Made by a program: the position numbers and the translations under genes. The notes beneath the pieces were generated by a model. It did no database searches. It saw only the letters and a list, made by a program, of their open reading frames with translations, and was not told where the DNA came from. Shown piece by piece: positions 32,760 through 42,428 of a stretch of 64,000 nucleotides of DNA. Position 1 is the first letter of the stretch. The number at the start of each line of letters is the position of its first letter. This DNA is from Pseudomonas putida S13.1.2 (lineage in GTDB: Bacteria > Pseudomonadota > Gammaproteobacteria > Pseudomonadales > Pseudomonadaceae). The DNA lies in contig NZ_CP010979.1 of the NCBI RefSeq assembly GCF_000498395.2, positions 2,914,001 through 2,978,000 on the forward strand, in the 5' to 3' direction.

Positions 32760-33820
32760 GTGAGTTCTCGAATCCTTCTGCTGCTGTGCCTTCTGCTGGC
32801 GCTTGCCGGTTGCGCAGGCAAGCGCCCACCTGCCCCGCCCCCCCTGCGGTGCTCACACCGGCCGCCTGGCAACGCATCGACCAGGAACTGATCGACGCCT
32901 CGGTCGGGGCAGCCGGTTCGGCCAACGACTATGCCCGACGCTCCATGCGGGTTTGGCGGGAGCAGGTGCAACAGCGCACCGAAAGTGACTTCATCCCCTG
33001 GTTCACCGGCTACTGGACCCAGCAGTGGCTGACCCTCAAGGTGGCCTGGTACAAACTCGACAGTGGCGAAGGCCGGGAGCCGGCAGAAAAGCGCCTGGCC
33101 CTGTACCTGCAGGAGCAGTACCACGAGCGGGTGATCGAGCCGGTGGCCGAACAGATCAACCCCGAGGGCATCCGCGACCGCGCCTGCGAGCTGTACCTGC
33201 AACTGTTCGGCCAGCAATTGCCAGCCATCATCAGCCGCTACAACGCGCCGCCCGAGCAGCTCAGCCAGCGCCTCAACCGCATCCCCGCCATCGCACTGGG
33301 GCCACCGGATGCCCGCAATGCCAGCCTGTATCAACTGCTACGGGCCAAGCCGCTGGACCAGCAGCCAGCCTGGCAAGCCATGCGCCAGCACCTTCACCAA
33401 CTGGCCAGCAAAGGCCCCGGGAGGACCGATGTCGGACTGAGTTCGGTGGCTACCCAGGCGAGCGACAAACTCGGCGCTACCTTGGCCCCACGCGGCATCG
33501 CCAGCGCCGTTGCATCGGCAGTCGGCAAAGTGGCTGGGGCGATGATTTCGATCGCTGCGGCCGGCTACGGCATGATGACCCATGACCGTGAACAGCCGCA
33601 GATGGTCGAGCAGTTGCGGGTGATCCTCAACGTGGCGCTGAACCAGGAATGGCAGGAGTTGATGGAGAACCGCCAGAGCGGGGCAATGGCGGGGGTGTAT
33701 TACCTGTCCGGGCAGGTTGAGGACAGCTTGCTGGCTAGCGCACCACGGCCAGTTGAGCAACCCGTGGAACCACAGGTAAAGCAGCAAGAACCTCTGATCA
33801 TTCGCCTGCCGCCTGAGTGA
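32760..33820 (+). pseudogene. Putative lipoprotein of unknown function, frameshifted
   Basis: From GTG 32760 (GGAGG site 9 nt upstream) the first frame encodes a lipoprotein signal, hydrophobic from residue 5 to 16 with lipobox LAGC. The reading then breaks at a C7 run (32838-32844). The long body continues in another frame from about PPAVLTPAAWQR to 33820. Adding one C gives a continuous 353-residue protein. The body is helical and Gln/Arg-rich, with a short hydrophobic stretch (AVASAVGKVAGAMISIAAAG) near residue 250. No known domain is recognised. The break may be a sequencing error. Confidence 0.7.
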
Positions 33821-33832
33821 GTACGGGCTGAA

Positions 33833-34261
33833 TCAAGCAGTAGCCATGGCAGAACTTGGCAGCCCGAAAACCCGGTCGAACGCCCAGTTGTAGGCAAAGG
33901 TGTAGCACGGCACCAGAATGATGAACGCCATGTCCACCAGCAGCGCCTCCACCAGCGTCATGTCCAGCCACCAGGCAATCAGTGGAATCAGGTACACCAC
34001 CAGGGTCAGCTGGAAACCGATCGCATGCGCCACTCGGCGCGCCACGCTGCGTCCGCGCTTGGCCTGGCGGCTCTCCCAGTACTCGAACAGGGTGTTGTAG
34101 ACCAGGTTCCAGAGCATGGCGATGGTGGTGATCATCACGGCCAGCGGCCCCGTATGCGACGCCTGGGTGTCCGACAGGTAGGCCAGCCCGAGGGTCGACA
34201 TGCACAGCCCGATCAATTCATAGAAAGTCACGTAGACCAGTTTGCGTTTCAGTCCCTGCAC
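33833..34261 (-). CDS. PACE-family efflux transporter (AceI-like)
   Basis: A 142-residue inner-membrane protein with four helices arranged as two tandem bacterial transmembrane-pair domains, typical of the chlorhexidine/polyamine efflux family. The GTG at 34261 (VQGLKRKLVYVTFYE) is chosen because GGAGG lies upstream on the minus strand and the family starts this way; an ATG at 34303 would add 14 unrelated residues. A divergent LysR gene starts 102 bp away and probably regulates it. Confidence 0.87.
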   Translation of the reverse strand: MQGLKRKLVYVTFYELIGLCMSTLGLAYLSDTQASHTGPLAVMITTIAMLWNLVYNTLFEYWESRQAKRGRSVARRVAHAIGFQLTLVVYLIPLIAWWLDMTLVEALLVDMAFIILVPCYTFAYNWAFDRVFGLPSSAMATA

Positions 34262-34363
34262 CCGGGATTTCCTCCAATGACAAAAGCGATGAGGAGCGAT
34301 CATGCTTCACCAGGCTTGACAGAAAAAGTCGGCAGCTGTCAGATCTACTGACAGGAGGCTGCC

Positions 34364-35242
34364 ATGAATTTTTCCAGCGACAACATCCAGCTGTTTCTCG
34401 CCGTGCTCGACCGCGGGTCGTTTTCCGCCGCCGCGCGCGCCCTTAAGCGGGTGCCCTCAGCCGTGAGCATGGCCATCGGCAACCTAGAGGCTGAACTTGG
34501 CTACAGCCTGTTCGAACGCGGCTCGCGTGAAGTTCGCCCAACCGCACGGGCCTTGGCCCTTGAGCCGCACGCCAGGCTGATTGCCGAACAACTGGGGCTG
34601 CTGCAGGTTCATGCCCTGGAGCTGTCCCAGGGTTTGGAAAGCAGCCTGAGCGTGGCCGTTGTGCCAGACATCGACCACCGCCCGTTGCTGGCGGCCATCG
34701 CCCGCCTGGGCGAGCGCCACCCGTTGCTGGATATCGCCCTGCTCAGCGCCCCGCAGGAAGAAGCCCTGCACTTGCTGGACAGCGGGCGGGCCGACCTCTG
34801 CGTGGCCTTTGCAGGCCTGCACGTCGATGCCCGCCGAGGCTTCCAGCACATCGGCATGGAGTCGCTGGTGGCCACCCTGTCGCCCACCCACCCGGCCTTG
34901 CGCGAGGGGCGCATTCACTACCTCGAAGACCTGACCCGGGTGCGTCAGATTCTGGTGCGCAGCCGCGACCTGCCGCTGGCCGACCCGCGCCCGCTGATCG
35001 GTGCAACACATTGGTCCACCGACAGCTTGGACCTGGCTTTGCAAATGGTGGAAGCCGGCCTGGGCTGGGGCGACCTGCCACTGTCGCGGGTCGCGCCGCT
35101 AGTGGCCAGCGGCCGCCTGGTGCGCCTGGATTTTCGCAATACCCGCAACGAGTTGCAGCTGCCGGTGCACATTTTGTGGCGCAAACAACAACCGCTGCAG
35201 CAGGCCGCACGGCTGTTGATCGAACAGCTGGCGAATCAGTGA
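34364..35242 (+). CDS. LysR-family regulator
   Basis: A 292-residue LTTR: N-terminal winged helix (residues about 3-62, [19 protein letters not shown]) and a C-terminal effector domain with LysR-type periplasmic-binding fold. An AGGAGG ribosome-binding site precedes the ATG. It is divergent from the PACE efflux gene, a common pairing in this family, so it probably activates that gene in response to an amine-type inducer. Confidence 0.88.
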   Translation: MNFSSDNIQLFLAVLDRGSFSAAARALKRVPSAVSMAIGNLEAELGYSLFERGSREVRPTARALALEPHARLIAEQLGLLQVHALELSQGLESSLSVAVVPDIDHRPLLAAIARLGERHPLLDIALLSAPQEEALHLLDSGRADLCVAFAGLHVDARRGFQHIGMESLVATLSPTHPALREGRIHYLEDLTRVRQILVRSRDLPLADPRPLIGATHWSTDSLDLALQMVEAGLGWGDLPLSRVAPLVASGRLVRLDFRNTRNELQLPVHILWRKQQPLQQAARLLIEQLANQ

Positions 35243-35384
35243 CTGCCGTCTGTCGAAACGCCCAGAAGAAATTAATGTAAGTGCTTCAATCTTTTACCCC
35301 TTGAGCCGATATCCCGGTCGACAGGCCCCGCATCGCGTCATGAGCGTGCTGCGCCCTCCCCTCATTGGCTCAAGGTCTCGAAAC

Positions 35385-37271
35385 ATGAACCTGAAATTTC
35401 GCCACAAGATCCTGCTCAGCGCCTGCGGCGTCGTGGTCCTGGCATTTGCCCTGTTCACGCTCTACAACGACTACCTGCAACGCAACACGATCCGCCAGAA
35501 CATCGAAGCCTCGGTGCAGCAGTCCGGCGCACTGACCGCCAGCAGCGTGCAAAACTGGATGAGCGGGCGCATCCTGGTGCTGGAAAACCTGGCCCAGGAC
35601 ATCGGCCAGCAAGGTGCCGGCGAGACCCTGGCCGGGCTGATCGAGCAGCCTTCCTACACGCGCAATTTCCTGTTCACCTACCTGGGCCAGGCCAACGGTG
35701 TATTCACCCAGCGCCCGGACACCCAGATGCCTGCCGGTTACGACCCGCGCCAGCGCCCTTGGTATGGTACCGCCGCCAGCGCCGGGCAGACCGTGCTGAC
35801 CGCCCCGTACCAGGGTGCGGTCGGTGGCCTGATGGTGACCATCGCCACCCCGGTGAAGAGCAAGAGCAATGGCGAACTGATCGGCGTGGTCGGCGGTGAC
35901 GTGACCCTGGACACGCTGGTGGAGATCATCAACTCGGTCGATTTCGGCGGCATCGGCCACGCCTTCCTGGCCGACGCCAATGGCCAGGTGATTGTCAGCC
36001 CCGACAAAGACCAGGTGATGAAGAACCTCAAGGACATCTACCCCGGCAGCAATCTGCGGGTTGCCGCCGGCATGCAGGATGTCACCCTCAACGGCCAGGA
36101 CCGCATCATCTCCTTCGCCCCGGTGGCCGGGCTGCCATCGGCGCAGTGGTACATCGGCCTGTCGATCGACAAAGACAAGGCTTACGCCGCGCTCAGCCAG
36201 TTCCGCACCTCGGCGATCATCGCCATGCTGATTGCCGTGGCGGCCATCGCCGGCCTGCTCGGCCTGCTGATCCCGGTGCTGATGAGCCCGCTGACCACCA
36301 TGGGCCGCGCCATGCGCGACATCGCCGAGGGTGAAGGCGACCTTACCCGTCGCCTTACCGTGCAGAACAAGGACGAATTCGGCGAGCTGGCCACCTCGTT
36401 CAACCGCTTTGTCGAACGCATCCATGCCTCGATCAGCGAAGTGTCTTCGGCCACCCGCCTGGTGCATGACCTGTCGGAGAAAGTGGTCAGCGCGTCCAAC
36501 GCCTCGATCAGCGGTTCTGAAGAACAGAGCATGCGCACCAACAGCGTGGCCGCGGCCATCAACGAACTGGGTGCCGCCACCCAGGAAATCGCCCGCAACG
36601 CCGCCGATGCCTCGCAGCATGCCAGCGGCGCCAGCGAGCAGGCCCACGGTGGCCGTGCAGTGGTCGAAGAGGCGATCAGCGCCATGACCGCCCTGTCCCA
36701 GCGCATCAGCGAGTCCTGCGCGCAGATTGAAACACTTAACGCCAGCACCGACGAAATCGGCAAGATCCTCGACGTGATCAAGGGCATCTCGCAGCAAACC
36801 AACCTGCTGGCCCTGAACGCCGCCATCGAGGCAGCCCGTGCCGGTGAAGCCGGCCGTGGCTTTGCCGTGGTGGCCGACGAAGTGCGCAACCTGGCGCACC
36901 GCACCCAGGAATCGGCGGAAGAGATCCACCGCATGATCACCAGCCTGCAAGTAGGCTCGCGCGAAGCGGTGCACACCATGAACACCAGCCAGGTTTCCAG
37001 CGAGCAGACCGTGCAGGTCGCCAACCAGGCGGGTGTGCGCCTGGCCAGCGTGACCCAGCGCATTGGCGAAATCGATGGCATGAACCAGTCGGTGGCTACC
37101 GCCACCGAAGAACAGACTGCCGTGGTCGAGAGCCTTAACCTGGACATTACCCAGATCAACGCCCTGAACCAGCAGGGTGTGGAAAACCTCAACGACACCC
37201 TGCGCCATTGCGACCAGCTGGCCCAGCAGGCCGGGCGCTTGAAGCAACTGGTGGGCAGCTTCAGGATCTAA
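35385..37271 (+). CDS. Methyl-accepting chemotaxis protein with dCACHE sensor (amino-acid type)
   Basis: A 628-residue chemoreceptor, ATG 35385 ([10 protein letters not shown]). The first membrane helix is at about 7-27, a periplasmic double-CACHE domain at about 35-270, the second helix at about 273-298, then HAMP and the cytoplasmic signalling domain with hairpin tip [20 protein letters not shown], split as QQTNLLALN and [11 protein letters not shown]. The CACHE domain carries DPRQRPWY (about 120-127), fitting the R-x-W-Y amino-acid-binding motif of PctA/PctB-like receptors. L-amino acids are therefore the likely ligands. It is monocistronic and is followed by a REP pair. Confidence 0.9.
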   Translation: MNLKFRHKILLSACGVVVLAFALFTLYNDYLQRNTIRQNIEASVQQSGALTASSVQNWMSGRILVLENLAQDIGQQGAGETLAGLIEQPSYTRNFLFTYLGQANGVFTQRPDTQMPAGYDPRQRPWYGTAASAGQTVLTAPYQGAVGGLMVTIATPVKSKSNGELIGVVGGDVTLDTLVEIINSVDFGGIGHAFLADANGQVIVSPDKDQVMKNLKDIYPGSNLRVAAGMQDVTLNGQDRIISFAPVAGLPSAQWYIGLSIDKDKAYAALSQFRTSAIIAMLIAVAAIAGLLGLLIPVLMSPLTTMGRAMRDIAEGEGDLTRRLTVQNKDEFGELATSFNRFVERIHASISEVSSATRLVHDLSEKVVSASNASISGSEEQSMRTNSVAAAINELGAATQEIARNAADASQHASGASEQAHGGRAVVEEAISAMTALSQRISESCAQIETLNASTDEIGKILDVIKGISQQTNLLALNAAIEAARAGEAGRGFAVVADEVRNLAHRTQESAEEIHRMITSLQVGSREAVHTMNTSQVSSEQTVQVANQAGVRLASVTQRIGEIDGMNQSVATATEEQTAVVESLNLDITQINALNQQGVENLNDTLRHCDQLAQQAGRLKQLVGSFRI

Positions 37272-37319
37272 GCCCTGTCATAGACGGCAACGGCCACCGC
37301 CTGTTGCCGCCTGTGCTGG

Positions 37320-37408
37320 CCCAATCGCCGGCAAGCCAGCTCCCACAGGTAAATCGCTGACCATAAGCCCTGCATATCCCTGTGGGAGCTGGCTTGCCGG
37401 CGATTGGG
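37320..37408. repeat. Inverted REP pair, CCCAATCGCCGGCAAGCC family
   Basis: A 30-bp arm (37320-37349) is repeated perfectly in inverse orientation (37379-37408) around a 29-nt spacer. The same 30-bp core recurs at 44616-44705. It lies between the convergent chemoreceptor and YkvI-like genes. Confidence 0.88.
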
Positions 37409-37423
37409 CTGCGCAGCAGCCCC

Positions 37424-38488
37424 TTATGCCACCGCCGCTTTCGCGGCCCTGCCCCGCCGCACCCAGGCCAGCAACACCGCCGCCATCAGCACGAACCCCA
37501 AGTAGCCAAAGAACGGGTACACCTCCCCCACCAGGCTGATGAACCCCACCAGGCTGCAACCAAACGCCACCACCCCCGTGACCACCGAGCCCCAGCGGAA
37601 CTTCGCCGTGCCCGCCGGCAGCAGCCGCGAAAGAAACGAAAACATCGTACCCACCGCGGTGTTGACGATCATGCCGAAGATGATCAGGCACATCACCAGC
37701 CCCAGCAGCGGCGACACCTCGTTGGCAATCGACAGCATCGGCATGGGCAGGTCGGCCACGCTGTCCAGGCGCGACAACAGCCCGGCACTCATCACCAGCA
37801 TGAGGCCGCCTAACGCCGCGCCACCCAGCAGGCCACCCCACACTGCGGTTTTCTCGCCCTTGGCCGACCCACCCAGGATGGCCAGGATCGGCGCACCCGC
37901 TACGATGTTGTAGGACACATACAGGAACGCGCCCAGCAGCCAGTGACGGGTGCCGGCTTGCTGCTGGCTGGCCAGGTGATCGAGCGCGGCGAAGCTCTGC
38001 TCGCGGGTGAACACGGCGTACAACGCGATTGCCGACGCCACCAGGATCAACAGCGGGGTGATGGCGCCAATGGCCAGGATCACCTTGCGCACGTCAAGGC
38101 ACACGATGCCCACCACCACCAGCGTTACCAGCACGCTGCCGGTGAGTGCCGGAATGCCGAACTGCTGCTCCAGCAGCGCACCACCGCCGGCCAGCATGAC
38201 CACGGTGACGGCGAACATGAAAAAGGTGATCAGCCAGTCGACGAACAGGCCCAGGTGGCGGCCGCAGATGGCCTGGATCACATCCTTGTGCGAGGTGGCC
38301 TGCTGGCGGTTGCCCAACGCCGCCAGGGCCATGCCGAGGAAGGTGAACAAGGCGGCGCTGACCATCGCCCCGACCAGCCCCCACATGCCGAAATCGACAA
38401 AGAACAACAACAGTTCCCGCCCCGAAGCGAACCCCGCCCCCACGATCACGCCGACAAACGCGCCGGCAATCTTCAGTTGCTCTTGCAT
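37424..38488 (-). CDS. YkvI-like membrane transporter
   Basis: A 354-residue inner-membrane protein with about ten helices; ATG 38488 (MQEQLKIAGAFVGVIVGAGFASG) is the family start. COG3949/YkvI proteins are distantly related to amino-acid transporters of the LeuT-like fold. It is the last gene of a set with a RidA protein and a D-amino-acid dehydrogenase, so uptake or release of an amino acid used by that pathway is a reasonable inference. A REP pair separates it from ridA, so co-transcription is uncertain. Confidence 0.8.
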   Translation of the reverse strand: MQEQLKIAGAFVGVIVGAGFASGRELLLFFVDFGMWGLVGAMVSAALFTFLGMALAALGNRQQATSHKDVIQAICGRHLGLFVDWLITFFMFAVTVVMLAGGGALLEQQFGIPALTGSVLVTLVVVGIVCLDVRKVILAIGAITPLLILVASAIALYAVFTREQSFAALDHLASQQQAGTRHWLLGAFLYVSYNIVAGAPILAILGGSAKGEKTAVWGGLLGGAALGGLMLVMSAGLLSRLDSVADLPMPMLSIANEVSPLLGLVMCLIIFGMIVNTAVGTMFSFLSRLLPAGTAKFRWGSVVTGVVAFGCSLVGFISLVGEVYPFFGYLGFVLMAAVLLAWVRRGRAAKAAVA

Positions 38489-38536
38489 GTGAACCTCTGG
38501 ATTTATTGTTGTTGTCTTACTGCCACCCCATATCTC

Positions 38537-38632
38537 TTGTAGGAGCAGCCTTGCGCTGCGAAGAGGCCGGTAAGGTCGTTGCAAGCGCTTTGGCTCTACT
38601 GGCCTCTTCGCAGCGCAAGGCTGCTCCTACAA
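38537..38632. repeat. Inverted REP pair, TTGTAGGAGCAGCC family
   Basis: A perfect 32-bp inverted repeat (38537-38568 with 38601-38632) around a 32-nt spacer containing GCAAGCGCTTTG. It lies between ridA and the YkvI-like gene. Confidence 0.87.
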
Positions 38633-38647
38633 AAGCTCTGTGTTCGG

Positions 38648-39025
38648 TTACTCGTCACCGATAAAGGCCTGCACTTCAATCTCCACATCCACCCCCAGTG
38701 CCAACGCCGAGGCCACAGTCGAACGCACTGGCAGCGCCGCGCCGAAGAACTCCTTGTAGACCTCGTTGAAACCGGCGAAATGGCTCATGTCCGACAGCCA
38801 TACCGTGGCCTTTACCACTTGGTCGAAACGCGCGCCGCACGCCGCCAGGCTTTCGGCGATGCGCTCGCAGGCGGCGCGGGTCTGGGTCTGGATATCACCG
38901 CGCACCACTTCGCCGCTGGCACTCATCGGCACCTGGCCGGAGAGGAACAGAAAACCACCCGCCTTCACCGCACGGGAAAACGGGAACGGCAGGCTGCTGG
39001 GGAAACGCTGGATGTCATTGCTCAT
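38648..39025 (-). CDS. RidA-family enamine/imine deaminase
   Basis: A 125-residue Rid protein that hydrolyses reactive enamine/imine products. The family core is clear: FLSGQVPMSASGEVVRGDIQTQTR, split as FLSGQVPM and DIQTQTR, the substrate-binding arginine in the C-terminal part (LPVRSTVA), and a final EIEVQAFIGDE. It starts 12 bp after the DauA-like dehydrogenase, whose imine product it would hydrolyse to the 2-oxo acid and ammonia. Confidence 0.92.
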   Translation of the reverse strand: MSNDIQRFPSSLPFPFSRAVKAGGFLFLSGQVPMSASGEVVRGDIQTQTRAACERIAESLAACGARFDQVVKATVWLSDMSHFAGFNEVYKEFFGAALPVRSTVASALALGVDVEIEVQAFIGDE

Positions 39026-39037
39026 GAGATGCTCCTT

Positions 39038-40174
39038 TCAAGGTTGCTGGAAACGGGCCGGGGACAGGCGCTTGGGCGCCACGCCCTGGCTGACAAGACT
39101 AGGGCACAGGGGTTGGCCAAGCAGCAGGTCGGCGGCCAGGCGCGAGGCGCCCGCGGCCGACTGGATACCATAGCCACCTTGCGCCGCCAGCCAGAAAAAC
39201 GCAGGGGCATGCGCATCAAAACCGATCACCAGATCACCGTCGGCGACGAATGAGCGCAGCCCGGCCCAGGTGTGGCTGGGGCGGCGGATTGCCAAGGTGG
39301 TCATGGCTTCGATGTTGTAGATGCCCAAGGCGACGTCGAGCTCTTCGGGCGCGGCGTCCTGGGGTTCGACCGGGTCGGCATTGGCGGGCGACCCCAGCAG
39401 CTGGCCGGCGTCGGGTTTGAAGTAGAAGCTTTCGTCGACGCCGATCACTGCAGGCCAGCGGGCGAAGTCCTGGTCTGCAGGGCCGGGAAAGGTGAAGGCG
39501 CTGCGCCGGCAAGGTTGCAGGCCGATGCGCGCCACGCCGCACTGCTCGGCCACGCGGTCAGCCCAGGCGCCAGCAGCGTTCACCAACTGACGGGCCTGCA
39601 CCCGGCTGCCGTCACCCAGCTCCACGTGCCACATTTCGTCCAGGTACCAGGCCTGGATCAACTCGGCGTTGCAGCGCAGCTCTCCCCCGGCGGCGCGATA
39701 ACCGCGCAAGAAGCCTTGGTGCAAGGCGTGAACATCCAGGTCCATCGCACCCGGTTCAAGCACCGCGCCGGCCAGGGTCTCGCCACGCAGGCTGGGCACC
39801 AGGGCCAGGGCGGCGTCACGGTCAAGCAGGCTGACTTCGGTGCCATTGGCCAGGTTCTGCGCGTGGGTCTGCTCAAGCAGCTCGCGCTGCTCCACGCTGG
39901 CCACATACAGGCAGCCACGCGGTTCCAGCAGCGGGTGCTCGCAGAAGCCTTGCGGCGGCGTTTCGTAAAAGGCCCGGCTGGCGCGGGTCAGTGCCTGGAT
40001 CTGCGGGGTGCCGTAGGCCTCCATGAACATGGCCGCCGAACGCCCGGTGGAGTGGTAACCAGGCTGTGATTCGCGCTCCAGCACCAGCACCCGCTGCTGC
40101 CCAGCCAGGCGATAGCCCAGGGAGGCACCGGCAATGCCGGCACCGATGATCAGGGTGTCGTAGGTCGGGGTCAT
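39038..40174 (-). CDS. dauA: FAD-dependent D-amino-acid dehydrogenase (DauA-like)
   Basis: A 378-residue flavoprotein closely matching P. aeruginosa D-arginine dehydrogenase. ATG 40174 has AGGAG upstream. The FAD-binding GAGIAG is at 11-16. Matching active-site features are GYHSTGRSA (catalytic His), CRRSAF (substrate Arg), DESFYFKPDAG (Tyr lid) and IRRPSHTWAGLRSF (carboxylate Arg). It oxidises D-amino acids to imino acids, passing electrons to the respiratory chain rather than O2. Genes for RidA and a membrane transporter follow. A regulator is divergent. The exact D-amino acid is not determined by the sequence. Confidence 0.85.
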   Translation of the reverse strand: MTPTYDTLIIGAGIAGASLGYRLAGQQRVLVLERESQPGYHSTGRSAAMFMEAYGTPQIQALTRASRAFYETPPQGFCEHPLLEPRGCLYVASVEQRELLEQTHAQNLANGTEVSLLDRDAALALVPSLRGETLAGAVLEPGAMDLDVHALHQGFLRGYRAAGGELRCNAELIQAWYLDEMWHVELGDGSRVQARQLVNAAGAWADRVAEQCGVARIGLQPCRRSAFTFPGPADQDFARWPAVIGVDESFYFKPDAGQLLGSPANADPVEPQDAAPEELDVALGIYNIEAMTTLAIRRPSHTWAGLRSFVADGDLVIGFDAHAPAFFWLAAQGGYGIQSAAGASRLAADLLLGQPLCPSLVSQGVAPKRLSPARFQQP

Positions 40175-40199
40175 GCACGCTCCTGCCAGGGTTATTATC

Positions 40200-40230
40200 A
40201 TTTATGAGAATTCTAATATATGAGAATTTA
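40200..40230. promoter_or_regulatory. Direct repeats between dauA-like gene and its regulator
   Basis: ATGAGAATT occurs at 40204-40212 and 40220-40228, 16 bp apart; the first copy extends into the palindrome AGAATTCT (40207-40214). The A/T-rich site lies in the divergent promoter gap and is a likely operator for the XRE-cupin regulator. Confidence 0.5.
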
Positions 40231-40289
40231 GAAATACGCAAGTGTCCAAGGTAAGATGCCCGACCAACGCCGTATGCCGAGAAGCCTGA

Positions 40290-40883
40290 ATGCCCGCTGC
40301 CCTACCCCTGCTTGACCGCGCTGTAGTCGGCCAGCGCCTGCGCCAGGTGCGCAAGGCGCGCCAGATGACCCTCAAGCAATTGTCCGAAGCCAGTGGTGTG
40401 CCGGTGTCCACCCTGTCGAAGATGGAGCTGGCACAAGTTTCGGTCAGCTACGAGAAGCTGGCCGCCGCCGCACGCGCCCTGAATGTCGACATTGCCCAGT
40501 TGTTTCGCGCCAGCGCTACGGTTACTGCCCCGGTGCCGGTAACCGTGGTGGTCGACTCGTTACCTGCGGCGGCGGGGTACTCCACTGGCACCTACGACTA
40601 CCACCCCATTGCCGGCGACTTCCCCGAGCGGCGCATGACCCCGGCCTACGCCCGCATCATCGCCCGCGAACGGGGCCAGTTCGACGACTTTATCCGCCAC
40701 CCCGGGCAAGAGTTCGCCCTGGTGCTGAGCGGGCGCGTGCGCATCGAGTTCGAAACCGGTGAAGCCGTGAGCATCGGGCCGCAGGAAACCGCGTACTTCG
40801 ACAGCCAGGTTGGGCACATCTACCTGTCAGAAAGTGATGATGGCGGGGACGCGCATGTGATGGTGGTGATGACCGATCGCTGA
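40290..40883 (+). CDS. XRE-cupin transcriptional regulator
   Basis: A 197-residue regulator with an N-terminal helix-turn-helix (residues about 14-70, MTLKQLSEASGVPVSTLSKME, split as MTLKQLSEASG and PVSTLSKME) and a C-terminal cupin (about 105-195, HPGQEFALVLSGRVRIEF, with metal/ligand positions His and Glu). Such proteins often control amine or amino-acid catabolism. It is divergent from the DauA-RidA genes, which supports local regulation. Confidence 0.87.
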   Translation: MPAALPLLDRAVVGQRLRQVRKARQMTLKQLSEASGVPVSTLSKMELAQVSVSYEKLAAAARALNVDIAQLFRASATVTAPVPVTVVVDSLPAAAGYSTGTYDYHPIAGDFPERRMTPAYARIIARERGQFDDFIRHPGQEFALVLSGRVRIEFETGEAVSIGPQETAYFDSQVGHIYLSESDDGGDAHVMVVMTDR

Positions 40884-40988
40884 AGGCGCCCGGTTATAAC
40901 CTAATAACGAACAAGTCTATTTGGCTATAAAAAAATCTATATGCTGGCTGCATCCGATAACGGGCAAAGATGGGCAGTCGAGTAGCGT

Positions 40989-41774
40989 ATGGATGTAGGT
41001 TCTTTCGGTTTCACCATTGCTGGCCTGGTCGTGGGTTTCATCGTCGGCATGACCGGCGTCGGTGGCGGCTCGCTGATGACCCCGATCCTGTTGTGGTTCG
41101 GCATCAGCCCGGCGACGGCAGTTGGTACCGACCTGCTTTATGCGGCAATTACCAAGGCCAGTGGCGTCTGGGTGCATGCGCGCCACAAGAACATCGACTG
41201 GAAGATCACCGGGCTGCTCAGCCTGGGCAGCGTGCCCGCCGCAGCGCTGACGCTGTGGTTCCTCAACACCCTGCACACCGACACCTCGGCGCTCAACGCC
41301 ATCATCAAGCAAGGCCTGGCGGTGGTACTGATCCTGACCGCGCTGGCCATCCTGTTCAAATCGCGCCTGCAGGCTTTCGCCAACCGCCATGCCGGTGACC
41401 ACTACCACCTCAGCGACCGCAGCCTGAACACGCTCACCGTGCTGACCGGCGTAGTGCTGGGGGTAATGGTCACCCTCACCTCTATTGGTGCTGGCGCCCT
41501 GGGTACCGTGGCGCTGTTCCTGCTGTACCCGTTTTTGGTCACCCGCCGCCTGGTCGGTACCGAAATCGCTCACGCCGTCCCGCTTACCCTGGTAGCAGGC
41601 CTGGGCCACGCCGGCATGGGCAACATGGACTGGTCGCTGCTGGGTTACCTGCTGCTGGGCTCGCTGCCGGGCATCTACCTGGGCAGCCACCTCACCGGAC
41701 GGATCTCCGACCGCGTACTGCGTCCGTGCCTGGCAGCGATGCTGCTGCTGATCGGCTACAAGCTGGCGTTCTGA
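40989..41774 (+). CDS. TauE/SafE-family anion exporter
   Basis: A 261-residue inner-membrane protein with about eight helices and the family glycine-rich start VGFIVGMTGVGGGSLMTPILL, split as VGFIVGMTG and GGSLMTPILL. TauE/SafE proteins export sulfite, sulfoacetate or related organic anions. No sulfur gene is adjacent; the histidine-phosphatase gene converges 3 bp beyond its stop. Substrate unknown. Confidence 0.85.
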   Translation: MDVGSFGFTIAGLVVGFIVGMTGVGGGSLMTPILLWFGISPATAVGTDLLYAAITKASGVWVHARHKNIDWKITGLLSLGSVPAAALTLWFLNTLHTDTSALNAIIKQGLAVVLILTALAILFKSRLQAFANRHAGDHYHLSDRSLNTLTVLTGVVLGVMVTLTSIGAGALGTVALFLLYPFLVTRRLVGTEIAHAVPLTLVAGLGHAGMGNMDWSLLGYLLLGSLPGIYLGSHLTGRISDRVLRPCLAAMLLLIGYKLAF

Positions 41775-41777
41775 GCC

Positions 41778-42317
41778 TTAGCCCAGGCGCAGGCGCCACT
41801 GCCCGGTAAAGCTCAACTCGAGGCGCGAAAGCGGCAGCACGTCGATACGCTGGCTGGCCTGCATCGGGCACCCCAACACCTGTACCAGTACAGCGCGCAT
41901 GACCATCGGGTGAGTCACTACCAGCCACTCACCCGGCGTGTCGAAGGCCGCCAGCCAGGCGGCCACACGCTGGCATAGCGCAGCAAACGACTCCCCACCA
42001 TGCACCGCACTGGCCGGGTCCTGCAGCCAGTCTGCCAACGCCTGCGGTTGTTCGGTTTGCAACTGCTTCAACGGCAAACCCTGCCAACGCCCCAGGTCGC
42101 AATCGGCCAATGCCGGCTCGATCTGCACCGAGCCCGACAACCATGCCGCCGTCTCGCAGGCTCGCCGCTCTGGCGCAGTCAGCACCTGCATGCCGGGCAC
42201 GATGGCGTCGGGGTGTTGGGTCAACGGCAAGATGCCGTCATCTGCACGGTGCAGGCGCCCGGTCTTCTGGGCCTGGGTCAGGGCATGGCAGATCAGGGTC
42301 AGGCGGACGGCTTTCAC
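41778..42317 (-). CDS. Histidine-phosphatase-superfamily protein with altered RHG motif
   Basis: 179 residues from GTG 42317 (GAGAG upstream); an ATG at 42398 would add 27 non-family residues. The superfamily core is visible: TAPERRACETA in the middle and THPMVMRA near the C-terminus (second catalytic His). The N-terminal RHG is replaced by CHA in LTLICHALTQA, so the phosphate-binding Arg is missing while the His remains. It may be an active variant with different specificity or a non-catalytic relative. Function unknown. Confidence 0.75.
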   Translation of the reverse strand: MKAVRLTLICHALTQAQKTGRLHRADDGILPLTQHPDAIVPGMQVLTAPERRACETAAWLSGSVQIEPALADCDLGRWQGLPLKQLQTEQPQALADWLQDPASAVHGGESFAALCQRVAAWLAAFDTPGEWLVVTHPMVMRAVLVQVLGCPMQASQRIDVLPLSRLELSFTGQWRLRLG

Positions 42318-42428
42318 CGGGGCTCTCTCGCAACAGGCAGGGGCCCATGGTTTAGCATGCTGCGAGGCTTTTGGCTGCAACAATGTCGCCGCCCGCACAA
42401 ACGCGTATCCCTTGGAGGCGCGTTCAGT

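Noticed and set aside
42318..42428. Possible cobalamin riboswitch upstream of the histidine phosphatase gene
   Set aside because: The 111-bp gap is too short and no B12-box-like motif was found.
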